From: Saccharicrinis sp963677655
GTDB taxonomy: Bacteria; Bacteroidota; Bacteroidia; Bacteroidales; Marinilabiliaceae
DNA length: 64,000 bases
Reading direction: 5' to 3' (one strand)
Assembly: GCA_963677655.1 (NCBI GenBank)
Contig: OY782088.1
Part shown: in pieces, positions 18,343-26,481 of the stretch
Numbering within the stretch: position 1 is the first letter of the stretch
Layout: each line of letters opens with the position of its first letter
Position numbers and translations under genes: made by a program
The notes under the pieces: generated by a model
What the model was told of the DNA's origin: nothing
The model's input: only the letters and a program-made list of their open reading frames with translations
Database searches by the model: none

Positions 18343-18852
18343 TGCATAGCGAAATCGCGAAAACGAGAATAGGAGAAAAGGCGATGATGTAGCTTACTGA
18401 ATTTTTACCACGGAGACTTAAAGACTTAGTGATTAAAACAAATTTATGTAAGTGATTAAAAGGCAATTGTCTTTAAAAAAATAACGTTTCAGGTTGAACT
18501 CCCGACATCAGCAACGTTGCTTGGGACCCACTAATTGAAGTTGATGAAAAGGCAGAAAGATGTTTGACCGAAGGGAGTTCTTTCTGTCTCATCAACAAGA
18601 TATAGTGGGTAAGTGAGTGCTGCAGTCGGCGGACTTTTTGCCCACTTTTTTGACTGTAGAATTAAGCAAAGCGTATCATGAGCGCTTTTGATATTTTATA
18701 TACGAATAAAAAAGTGGGAGCCATGCGGCTTGAGCAATTATGGAGAATCTCAATTTAGAAAAGATAATTCGTTTAATTTGTCAAATTTGTGGTTCAAAAA
18801 AAAAGAATTGCTTAGCAATAAAAAAATAAATATTTGTTTTAGATTTTAAATT
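18343..18852. other. Repeat-rich intergenic region downstream of the DUF4450-like gene
   Basis: No gene is supported in these 510 bases. From left to right they hold a short run ACCACGGAGACTTAAAGAC (18408-18426), like a dispersed repeat common in bacterial intergenic DNA; a large structured element (18496-18718); and GTCAAATTTGTGGTTCAAAA (about 18779-18798), the inverse-orientation type of the same dispersed repeat class. Base composition is less AT-rich than in neighbouring gaps. Confidence 0.6.
18496..18718. repeat. Structured intergenic element A (multi-stem, possible pseudoknot)
   Basis: Nested pairings are visible: CCCACTA (18527-18533) with TAGTGGG (18603-18609); GTTGATGA (18540-18547) with TCATCAAC (18589-18596); CAGAAAG (18553-18559) with CTTTCTG (18580-18586). 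GAACTCCC at 18496-18503 can pair with GGGAGTTC at 18573-18580 in the apical loop, which would make a pseudoknot. A second module pairs CCCACTTTTTT (18641-18651) with AAAAAAGTGGG (18708-18718) around an inner stem (18668-18673 with 18683-18688). Element B at 20641-20830 shares the 3' module and the loop motif. No coding frame is supported. It could be a noncoding RNA, a non-autonomous mobile repeat or a long processing/termination structure. Confidence 0.65.
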
Positions 18853-20301
18853 ATGAAACATATTTTTCAATATACATTAATCACATTAGTCATAGCATTT
18901 TTTGCTTCAGGATTAAAAGCAGAAATCCATAATGTAAAAGATTATGGGGCAAAAGGAGATGGTAAAACCATTGATACTCCTGCTATTAATAAGGCAATTG
19001 AAGAGGCTTCAAAACAAGGGGGAGGTACAATATATTTTCCGGCAGGAACATATGAATGCTACTCTATTCGTTTAAAAAGTAATATTACACTTTGGATAGA
19101 ATCAGGTGCTATAATTCAAGCTGCTTTTCCAAAAGAAAACGAAGGATATGACGAGGCCGAGCCTAATCCGGATAATCCATTTCAGGACTTTGGACATAGT
19201 CATTGGAAAAATTCTTTATTATGGGCTATCGGCGAACATGATATTACAATTTGTGGTAGCGGACTTATTTATGGTAAAGGATTAAGTCGTGAAGAAAGTC
19301 GTTTACCTGGAGTAGGAAATAAAGCTGTTTCATTGAAAGAATGTTATAATGTAACAATTAAAGATGTTTCAATGGAGCATTGCGGTCACTTTGCTATTCT
19401 GGCCACAGGTGTTGATAATCTTCATGTTTTGAATGTAAAAGTTGATACAAATCGTGATGGATTTGATATTGATTGCTGTAGAAATGTTCGAATTACTGAT
19501 TGTACTGTAAATTGTCCATGGGATGATGCAATTGTTTTAAAAGCAAGTTATGGTTTAGGGTACTTTAAAGATACAGAGAATGTAACTATTAGTGGTTGCT
19601 TTGTTTCAGGTTATGACAAAGGTTCTGTATTAGACGGAAAATGGGAGACAGATGAAGCTGTTGCTCCTGATCATGGAACAAATACCGGTCGTATTAAATT
19701 AGGAACAGAGTCGAGTGGTGGTTTTAAAAATATAGCAATTACAAATTGTATTTTCGAAAGAAGTCGAGGTCTGGCTATTGAAGCTGTGGATGGCGGTTGG
19801 TTAGAAGATGTTGTAGTATCAAATATCACAATGCGAAACATTGGTAACTCACCTTTCTTTATTAGATTAGGAGGACGTCAGCGTAGTCCTAAAGGAACTC
19901 CTGTTGGCAAACTTAGAAGAGTTCAAATTAGCAATGTAAACGTGTTTAATGCCGATTCACAGTTTTCTTCTATAATAAGTGGTATTCCCGGTTATAAAAT
20001 TGAGGAAGTTTCATTCTCAAACATAAACATTCATTATAAGGGAGGTTTTACTGAAGAAGATGGTAAAATTAAACCAACAGAAAGCATTAAAAACTATCCT
20101 GAACCTTGGATGTTTGGAACTATACCTGCTTCAGGATTTTATGTTCGTCATGCTAAGGATATTTTCTTTGATAATATTCGATTCTATTTTGAAAAAGAAG
20201 ATGGACGTCCATTATTTATTCTGGATGATGCAGAAAATGTAGATGCAAGTAATATCAGACTTGAAGGTAAAATTGTTGAAAGTCCTATTCAAGGTGAATA
20301 A
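18853..20301 (+). CDS. GH28 family glycoside hydrolase (rhamnogalacturonan/polygalacturonan hydrolase)
   Basis: This 482-residue protein has a signal peptide (about 1-23, ending LKAE) and a right-handed beta-helix start (HNVKDYGAKGDGKTIDTPA). GH28 catalytic blocks appear as NRDGFDID near residue 200 and PWDDAIVLKASY near 222-233; the later loops have GHF near 177 and GHSHW. In this subfamily the usual NTD block is NRDG. It would hydrolyse galacturonosyl linkages of pectic backbone in the periplasm. It is bracketed by two related structured elements, A upstream and B downstream, and by terminators, so it may be transcribed separately from its neighbours. Exact substrate cannot be read from sequence. 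Confidence 0.9.
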   Translation: MKHIFQYTLITLVIAFFASGLKAEIHNVKDYGAKGDGKTIDTPAINKAIEEASKQGGGTIYFPAGTYECYSIRLKSNITLWIESGAIIQAAFPKENEGYDEAEPNPDNPFQDFGHSHWKNSLLWAIGEHDITICGSGLIYGKGLSREESRLPGVGNKAVSLKECYNVTIKDVSMEHCGHFAILATGVDNLHVLNVKVDTNRDGFDIDCCRNVRITDCTVNCPWDDAIVLKASYGLGYFKDTENVTISGCFVSGYDKGSVLDGKWETDEAVAPDHGTNTGRIKLGTESSGGFKNIAITNCIFERSRGLAIEAVDGGWLEDVVVSNITMRNIGNSPFFIRLGGRQRSPKGTPVGKLRRVQISNVNVFNADSQFSSIISGIPGYKIEEVSFSNINIHYKGGFTEEDGKIKPTESIKNYPEPWMFGTIPASGFYVRHAKDIFFDNIRFYFEKEDGRPLFILDDAENVDASNIRLEGKIVESPIQGE

Positions 20302-20458
20302 ATTACTACTAGATTATTAGAAACTAGACACAAGACATAAGACAGATTTGCAAGATGGTTAATTAAAATGCTTTGAGTAAATTGTAATTTAATTGGGCTA
20401 TAATCATTATGCTACAAAGTTTTGAAGAACGATAGAAGTATATAACTGATATATATTA

Positions 20459-20505
20459 AAATAAGGCTGTTTCAAATTTTGATTTAAATAGCCTTATTTA
20501 TTTTT
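20459..20505 (+). terminator. Hairpin terminator downstream of GH28
   Basis: AAATAAGGCT (20459-20468) pairs with AGCCTTATTT (20490-20499), followed by ATTTTT. It lies about 160 bases past the GH28 stop codon. Confidence 0.75.
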
Positions 20506-20640
20506 AATTATTTAAGTCAGTCGTTAACCTTATATGAAATATTTAATTCATAAAATCAATATCATTAAGTTAAGTTTTTAATCATAGGCTTTGCAAATAT
20601 TCTTACAGAAAAAACATGTCTTTCAATTTGAAATAGATTC

Positions 20641-20830
20641 TGAGCGTAGGCCTGTTCAATTGGACCGGGCCAGCGTTGGAGGGACGCAGTTGAATGCGGG
20701 TGAATTTAGCATGTGTGAAGGGAAAATTCAACAAGGAGGTGGGTTGAAGGATAAATTGAACTAGACTTTTTTGCTTACTTTTTTTGGCAATGAAAAAAAG
20801 TAAGTCAGGGTTTGGGGTGAAACCCCATAT
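20641..20830. repeat. Structured intergenic element B, related to element A
   Basis: Outer stem GTTCAATT (20654-20661) with AATTGAAC (20754-20761) encloses hairpin GCGT/ACGC (20673-20676, 20684-20687) and GTTGAAT (20689-20695) with ATTCAAC (20726-20732). The 3' module pairs CTTACTTTTTTT (20774-20785) with AAAAAAAGTAAG (20793-20804), and is followed by GGGTTT/AAACCC (20808-20813, 20820-20825). The 3' module aligns with that of element A with paired changes CCCAC/GTGGG to CTTAC/GTAAG, and both carry TGTnTGA...AGGGA in the apical loop. No gene is encoded in it. Confidence 0.65.
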
Positions 20831-21043
20831 TAAGAATCTAAGTAATTGAATTCTTAATTTAATAAAATTGTCCGCAATGCATTAGAAAATCAATTACACA
20901 TTTAAATTGATTTAATACAAGATAATTTGGAGTTTCACTTTAATCATTAGAGTGTTGATATGCTTCGTTTTAGTAAAAGTTTGTTTTATGGCACTTTCAA
21001 TGTTCATAATTCAGTTTAATGAATAACGCTTAAAATAAATGTT

Positions 21044-23302
21044 ATGTCATATTTAAAATCCAATTTAATTATCAATACTATTTTAGTTGTAGTAATTAGT
21101 CTAACAGGCTGTTGTAAGGCTGCTTCTGAATTAAATAATGGAGTTTTTAAAGGATCAAACTATTCTTCAACTATACAGAAAGAAGTTATAAATCGTGGTT
21201 TTGTAGCCATAAATCAAGGAAATGGAAATGTTGCTTTGAGTTGGAGATATCTTCCTTCTGATTCTTTAAATATGGCATTTGATATCTATCGAATAACAAA
21301 AAATAAGAAAGAGATTAAGGTTAACAAAATGCCTTTAAGAACAAGTACTTTTTTTCATGATACAACATCCATAAATTTAGAGCTTTTAAAAGAATATGCT
21401 TTAAAAGATGCTTCAAATCATAAAATTTTAGCGAGATATAAAGTAATCAAAAACAACTTTGAGAAGCCATATCTATCTATTCCTATAAAAGCTATTCCTG
21501 GAGATAGTTTATGGCGTTACAGTCCAAATGATGCTTCAGTTGGAGATCTGGATGGTGATGGTGAATATGAAATTATTTTAAAAAGAGAAAATAGTGGAAA
21601 AGATAATTCTCATCGTGGAGTATGTAATGGAGGACCAATAATTGAGGCCTATAAATTAGATGGATCCTTTTTATGGCGCATTGATTTAGGTGTTAATATT
21701 AGACAGGGGGCTCATTATACACAAATGGTAGTTTATGATTTTGATGGAGATGGTAAGGCAGAATTAGTTGTTAAAACAGCTGAAGGAACTCAATTTGCAG
21801 ATGGACAAATTATTGGTGATGTTAACAAGGATGGAATTAAGGATTATGTCGATCGTGATTTTAATTCGCCTACTTATGGCAAAATTATGAAAGGTCCTGA
21901 ATTCTTTTCTGTTATAGAGGGGGCTACAGGCAAGGAGTTGGCAAGGGCTGACTATATTCCAAGAGGAACTCCTAATGAGTATGGAGATACAAAAGGAAAT
22001 AGAGTAGATCGGTTTTTAGCTGGAGCGGGGTACTTTGATGGAGTTCACCCAAGTATTTTGATTTGTCGAGGGTATTATGCTAAAACCGTATTGCAAGCAT
22101 GGGATTATAGGGATGGAAAGTTAACTCGCCGTTGGCAATTTAGTACTACAGATAATAATGGTGAATATAAAGATTACGAAGCTCAGGGAAACCACAATTT
22201 AGCTATAGGAGACGTTGATGGTGATGGAAAGGATGAAATTACTTATGGAGCTTGTATGATTGATGATGATGGTTCAGGAGCCTACAATACTAAGTTGGGA
22301 CACGGAGATGCCATCCATCTTACCGATATAGATATAGAACGTCCCGGATTTGAAGTTTGGGATTGTCACGAACATGTACCTACCAGGGCAGGTTCTGAAT
22401 TACGCGATGCTTGTACTGGTCAGTTGATTTGGGGAATTCCTTCTTATGAAGATGTAGGTCGTGCTATGGCTGCAGATATTGATCCACGATTTAAGGGACT
22501 TGAGGTTTGGACTACACATTCAGGCGGTGTTTATACTGCTAATGGAGAATTAGTAAGTCAAAATACTCCATCCATAAATAATGGTATATGGTGGGATGGC
22601 GATTTAAACAGGGAATTGCTGGATGGCTCAGGTGTAACACATCGGGAGTTTGTTGGTATTACCAAATGGAATGGTGATGGAGTCTATGAATTACCTTTAC
22701 CCGATAGTGAAGATCTGTCAGCTAATAACTGGACTAAAGGAAATCCTTGTTTAATGGGAGATATTATTGGAGATTGGCGTGAGGAGGTTATCGTTAGAAC
22801 AAAGGATAATAAGGAATTGAGAATTTATATGACACCATATACAACTCCTTATCGATTTCATAGTTTGATGACAGATATTATGTATAGATTATCTGTTTTA
22901 ACGCAAAATGTATCTTATAACCAACCTCCTCAGTTAGGATATTATTTAGGTTCAGATTTAGGAAAGTTTTGGAACAATACTTATAGACTCAAGAAGGGAG
23001 CTCACTCTAAGTCAGGTATGTCAAAAGAAGGACATATTAATGATATGAATACAAGGTATCAAGGGGCAGAAAGAATTATAAAAGATACTATCACAACATA
23101 TGATAAAGAATACATTTTAGATGCCGGTTATGATTATGATGACTATAATTGGACTGTAAATGGCATTCATGTAGATGCAGAGCGATTGCTAAAATTAAAA
23201 TCATCAGATTATATATTAAATCAACCGATAAATATTTTATTAGAAGTACAGTATAAAGGTGAAGTTTTTGCAGATAGTGTAAAGGTGAAATTTATTAAAT
23301 AA
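21044..23302 (+). CDS. PL11 rhamnogalacturonan lyase, lipoprotein
   Basis: This 752-residue protein has a lipobox (VISLTGC, Cys23; a second Cys follows) and then the PL11 start INRGFVAINQGNGNVALSWR. Propeller blades carry calcium-type repeats such as DLDGDGEYEIILK, DFDGDGKAELVVKTAEG and DVDGDGKDEITYG, a hallmark of YesW/YesX-like lyases. Residues about 45-640 cover the family domain; about 100 extra C-terminal residues lie beyond it. PL11 enzymes cleave the rhamnose-galacturonate bond of the rhamnogalacturonan-I backbone by beta-elimination, generating the unsaturated ends that GH105 removes. It is the strongest single indicator of the substrate of this locus. It ends the plus-strand arm and is followed by a terminator. 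Confidence 0.95.
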   Translation: MSYLKSNLIINTILVVVISLTGCCKAASELNNGVFKGSNYSSTIQKEVINRGFVAINQGNGNVALSWRYLPSDSLNMAFDIYRITKNKKEIKVNKMPLRTSTFFHDTTSINLELLKEYALKDASNHKILARYKVIKNNFEKPYLSIPIKAIPGDSLWRYSPNDASVGDLDGDGEYEIILKRENSGKDNSHRGVCNGGPIIEAYKLDGSFLWRIDLGVNIRQGAHYTQMVVYDFDGDGKAELVVKTAEGTQFADGQIIGDVNKDGIKDYVDRDFNSPTYGKIMKGPEFFSVIEGATGKELARADYIPRGTPNEYGDTKGNRVDRFLAGAGYFDGVHPSILICRGYYAKTVLQAWDYRDGKLTRRWQFSTTDNNGEYKDYEAQGNHNLAIGDVDGDGKDEITYGACMIDDDGSGAYNTKLGHGDAIHLTDIDIERPGFEVWDCHEHVPTRAGSELRDACTGQLIWGIPSYEDVGRAMAADIDPRFKGLEVWTTHSGGVYTANGELVSQNTPSINNGIWWDGDLNRELLDGSGVTHREFVGITKWNGDGVYELPLPDSEDLSANNWTKGNPCLMGDIIGDWREEVIVRTKDNKELRIYMTPYTTPYRFHSLMTDIMYRLSVLTQNVSYNQPPQLGYYLGSDLGKFWNNTYRLKKGAHSKSGMSKEGHINDMNTRYQGAERIIKDTITTYDKEYILDAGYDYDDYNWTVNGIHVDAERLLKLKSSDYILNQPINILLEVQYKGEVFADSVKVKFIK

Positions 23303-23374
23303 GAGATTATAGTTTATGTTGTTAAATAATAAAGATATTCTTATCAAGAATTTTTTTAAATGTAATGTTTTTTC

Positions 23375-23408
23375 AAAGTCGTGTTTTTTTTAGCACGACT
23401 TTTTTGTT
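23375..23408 (+). terminator. Terminator at the end of the polysaccharide locus
   Basis: AAAGTCGTG (23375-23383) pairs with CACGACTTT (23394-23402), followed by TTTTTGTTTT. It closes the PL11 transcript and the locus. Confidence 0.85.
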
Positions 23409-23437
23409 TTAAAATGATTTTATATCATCCTTAATTC

Positions 23438-23445
23438 TATATTTG
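23438..23445 (+). promoter_or_regulatory. -7 promoter box (TATATTTG) upstream of aguA
   Basis: TATATTTG fits TAnnTTTG and lies 35 bases before the agmatine deiminase start. The -33 element is not clear. Confidence 0.5.
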
Positions 23446-23480
23446 TTTCCATGATTTATTTAGTTTTTTAATAGGATAAC

Positions 23481-24509
23481 ATGGTAAGATTTCCAGCAGA
23501 GTGGGAGGAACAAAGCTTTGTTCAGTATACATTCCCACATAAAAACAGCGACTGGGCATATATGTATGCTGAGGTAGAAAGTTGTTTTGTTAACATCATT
23601 AATACAACAGCGGAGTTTGTTCCGGTATTAGTGGTTTGTCAGGCAGTGGATGAAGTAAAATCTTTGTTTAAAGAAAAAACGTCTTTTCCTGTATATTTTG
23701 CTCAAGCCGATTCAAATGATACATGGGCAAGAGATCATGGGGCTTTAACGGTTTATGATGAAGGAAATCCAGTGCTGTTAGATTTTATATTCAATGGCTG
23801 GGGACAAAAATTCGAGGCTGGACTAGATAATCAAATAACACAAATGTTAGCACAATCAGTTCTTTCAAATTCAAATATTAAAAGTCTTGATTTTGTGTTA
23901 GAAGGAGGGAGTATTGAATCAGATGGTGAAGGAACCTTATTAACAACTACAGAATGCTTATTGTCTAAATTTAGAAATCCGGATAAAAGTAAAAGGGCTA
24001 TTAGTGCTTTATTAAAGAAGCAATTTGGAGTAAGTAAAATTCTGTGGTTAGATCATGGATATTTAGCGGGTGATGATACCGATTCTCATATTGATACTTT
24101 AGCACGTATATGTAATTCGAATACCATTGCTTACGTTAAGTGTGAAGATGAAACTGATGAACATTATGCAGCATTGGTTGATATGGAAGAGCAACTTAAA
24201 AAGTTTACTAATGCAAAAGGAGAAGCCTATAATTTAGTTGCTTTACCATGGCCTGATCCATGTTTTGATGACGATGGACAAAGACTTCCAGCAACTTATG
24301 CTAATTTTTTAATTGTAAATGGAGCCGTTATAGTTCCAATGTATGGATTACCACAGGATGAAGAGGCGATAAAAGTTATTCAATCTGTATTTCCGGATAG
24401 AAAGGTTATTGGAGTAAATTGTCGTCCACTAATTGAGCAACATGGTTCATTACATTGTATTAGCATGCAATATCCTAAAGGAGTGGAGTTAAAAGAAAGA
24501 AAAATATAA
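23481..24509 (+). CDS. aguA: Agmatine deiminase
   Basis: A 342-residue cytoplasmic protein of the peptidyl-arginine deiminase fold. Recognisable blocks are the N-terminal FPAEWEEQSFVQYTFPH, NDTWARDHG near 85-93, the EGGSIESDGEGTLLTT segment, the histidine block DTDSHIDTLARI, and the C-terminal GSLHCISMQYP whose cysteine is the nucleophile. It converts agmatine to N-carbamoylputrescine and ammonia, the first step of the deiminase route to putrescine and spermidine. Its partner enzyme, N-carbamoylputrescine amidase, is encoded at 28190. The length is slightly shorter than many family members. It has its own promoter box and is followed after 48 bases by an unrelated lipoprotein gene. Confidence 0.9.
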   Translation: MVRFPAEWEEQSFVQYTFPHKNSDWAYMYAEVESCFVNIINTTAEFVPVLVVCQAVDEVKSLFKEKTSFPVYFAQADSNDTWARDHGALTVYDEGNPVLLDFIFNGWGQKFEAGLDNQITQMLAQSVLSNSNIKSLDFVLEGGSIESDGEGTLLTTTECLLSKFRNPDKSKRAISALLKKQFGVSKILWLDHGYLAGDDTDSHIDTLARICNSNTIAYVKCEDETDEHYAALVDMEEQLKKFTNAKGEAYNLVALPWPDPCFDDDGQRLPATYANFLIVNGAVIVPMYGLPQDEEAIKVIQSVFPDRKVIGVNCRPLIEQHGSLHCISMQYPKGVELKERKI

Positions 24510-24557
24510 TTTGTAGAATTATTCTTTAGATTAATCAAACCTAATACACCTTATTTA

Positions 24558-26393
24558 ATGAGAAGAAGTTTATTAGATAATAAAATCAAATATTTTTATT
24601 ATCCTGTTTTATTATTGTTTACCTTATTATCACTTGTAAATTGTGAGTTTGAACCTACGGATGAAAATTTTGTAGATATTGAAATAGATTCAAATAACCC
24701 CTACTTCAATTTGAGTATTTTATCAGAAAGTGATACTATTAAGATATTTAAAAAGACAGATTTAGGCTATAATTTTGATACTGATAATTTAGATTTATTT
24801 AGAGCAGAATTTTCTCTTAAGGAAGATTCATGGATTCAGTATAATAAAAATGGATCTATTACCATTAATCCGGATGATTTTGAAGCAGGTTATGATACAC
24901 TTACATTAACAGTATATACAAATTCAGGTACAGGTAGTATAGCAGATAAGATTGGAGCAGAGGGATATGTTGTTCAAAAACAGTGGTTGGTGTTAGTTGA
25001 TGGGCGAGATGCTCCTGAAATTAATTCATATCGATCAATTACAGAAGATGGTTTTTTAAAACTTACATGGGACAAATGTGATCAATATAATTTTTATTGT
25101 TATGAAATAAGTCAGAGTCTGGATTATAGTGTATTTAGAGATACGATTTATGATCCTAATGTTAATTGGATTGTGGATTCAACTTTTGTGGCAGGAGATG
25201 TTTCTCTTATAGTAAGTTGCAGAACTATTGATGATCATACTTGGGGGAAACTTCTACAAGAAACAATTCCTGAACCTAATTTAAACTTCGAAGAGATTGG
25301 TTATGACAGCATTAGATTGTATTGGGATAAATGTGAGTATAATGCCAGGTTTAAATTGGAATGGGATGATGAAACAATTTATTGTAAAACAAAAACAGAC
25401 ACTTCTGTAACTATTCCTCATGTGGGCTTTTCTAATATTACTAAATTTACTTTGTATACTTTACCTGCAAATAATAGTTCTTGGAATACAGATTCATATA
25501 CTATATATGATAATTTGAGGTATGTGTTAGGTGAACATATTGCTGATAATTGGCCTATGTATGGATACAATCCTATTGAAAAAGTCGTATATACTAATGG
25601 TTATTCCATAGCAAATTGTTACGATGTATTTACGATGAACCTGGTTAATTCAAAAGGAATACCTTATTTAATGTATGAAGGAGAGTATTCATGTCCTACT
25701 AACTCATCAAAAGTTGCAATAATGAGTATGGATTCTGCTTATGTTTTTAATGATAATAACTTAATTAATCCAATAGTAATTCCATATGATGATGGTGGTG
25801 CTTTTAATATTAATCACTTTTTTTTAAGTGATAATGATAAACTGGCAATAGCAAGTCGTGGTGTTTATAATTTGTATAATATAAATACCAAGAAAAAATT
25901 ATTAGAACTTGATATATCGAGTATAAATCAATATTCAAGCAGAGGAACAATTACTACTGCGCAAGATGCAAAAAAAGTAGCATTGAATACAGGTAATTCA
26001 ATAACTATGTATCAGATAGATTATAATAATGATGATGTTACTTTTGCTGAAATATACACTGTTAATGAGAAATTTTATTCAGCATATTTTAATCCTTATA
26101 ATGTAAATGAAATATTTGTTACACCTGATACTGGAGGCTTTGAAATTAGAAATGCATCGGATTTCTCGCTTATCCAAAAAATAAAATCACCAGTTGTTAT
26201 GTTTGTTGCTAACATTGATCCTGAAACGGGATATTTACTATTACAAGGAAACGGGGAAATGTTTGTGTATAATTTGGATACATCTCAATTAATTTATGAA
26301 ATGAAAGGAACTGCATATGCAACATATCTCTATAATAGTATCCTTTTTGCCAAAACAGGTTATTATCTGAATATATCAAAAGAACTTAACTGA
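24558..26393 (+). CDS. Unrecognised large lipoprotein, Fn3-like and propeller-like segments
   Basis: I do not recognise a family. The 611-residue protein has a lipobox (LLSLVNC, Cys29). Two segments around 150-300 share a pattern (FLKLTWDKCDQYNFYCYEI and SIRLYWDKCEYNARFKLEW) that looks like tandem fibronectin type III-like sandwiches. Residues about 320-610 contain spaced short strands with tyrosine/asparagine-rich turns, suggesting a beta-propeller like YncE/WD40 proteins. It is probably periplasmic or surface exposed. The next gene, 88 bases on, encodes a small secreted beta-barrel-like protein, and the two may form an envelope pair. It splits the two agmatine pathway genes. Confidence 0.6.
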   Translation: MRRSLLDNKIKYFYYPVLLLFTLLSLVNCEFEPTDENFVDIEIDSNNPYFNLSILSESDTIKIFKKTDLGYNFDTDNLDLFRAEFSLKEDSWIQYNKNGSITINPDDFEAGYDTLTLTVYTNSGTGSIADKIGAEGYVVQKQWLVLVDGRDAPEINSYRSITEDGFLKLTWDKCDQYNFYCYEISQSLDYSVFRDTIYDPNVNWIVDSTFVAGDVSLIVSCRTIDDHTWGKLLQETIPEPNLNFEEIGYDSIRLYWDKCEYNARFKLEWDDETIYCKTKTDTSVTIPHVGFSNITKFTLYTLPANNSSWNTDSYTIYDNLRYVLGEHIADNWPMYGYNPIEKVVYTNGYSIANCYDVFTMNLVNSKGIPYLMYEGEYSCPTNSSKVAIMSMDSAYVFNDNNLINPIVIPYDDGGAFNINHFFLSDNDKLAIASRGVYNLYNINTKKKLLELDISSINQYSSRGTITTAQDAKKVALNTGNSITMYQIDYNNDDVTFAEIYTVNEKFYSAYFNPYNVNEIFVTPDTGGFEIRNASDFSLIQKIKSPVVMFVANIDPETGYLLLQGNGEMFVYNLDTSQLIYEMKGTAYATYLYNSILFAKTGYYLNISKELN

Positions 26394-26481
26394 TGAAACG
26401 AGCCATGAGAAATCTTTCTCACACAGGGAAATGATCAAATTTGGTGAGTTCCATGTGGTAATAAAAATAAATTATGAACAC

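Larger units (their letters stand above)
20302..21043. other. 742-base intergenic region with terminator and structured element B
   Basis: No gene is supported. It begins with AGACACAAGACATAAGACAG (about 20324-20343), a degenerate simple repeat; then a terminator (20459-20505); then element B (20641-20830); then plain AT-rich sequence leading to the PL11 gene without a clear promoter match. Confidence 0.6.

Noticed and set aside
18496..18718. Element A as an IscB-type omega RNA, riboswitch or group II intron
   Set aside because: No nuclease or reverse transcriptase gene is near, no known riboswitch core was recognised, and it does not precede a metabolite gene in a way that suggests one. Kept only as a structured element of unknown type.
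1..23302. Reading the locus as an ulvan degradation locus because it has GH105, a rhamnosidase and a sulfatase
   Set aside because: PL11, two GH28 enzymes and three CE12 esterases fit rhamnogalacturonan; no ulvan lyase (PL24, PL25, PL28) is present in the window.
26431..26481. Upstream ATG extension of the beta-barrel gene
   Set aside because: It would place 17 polar residues before an otherwise normal signal peptide, so the start at 26482 was preferred.
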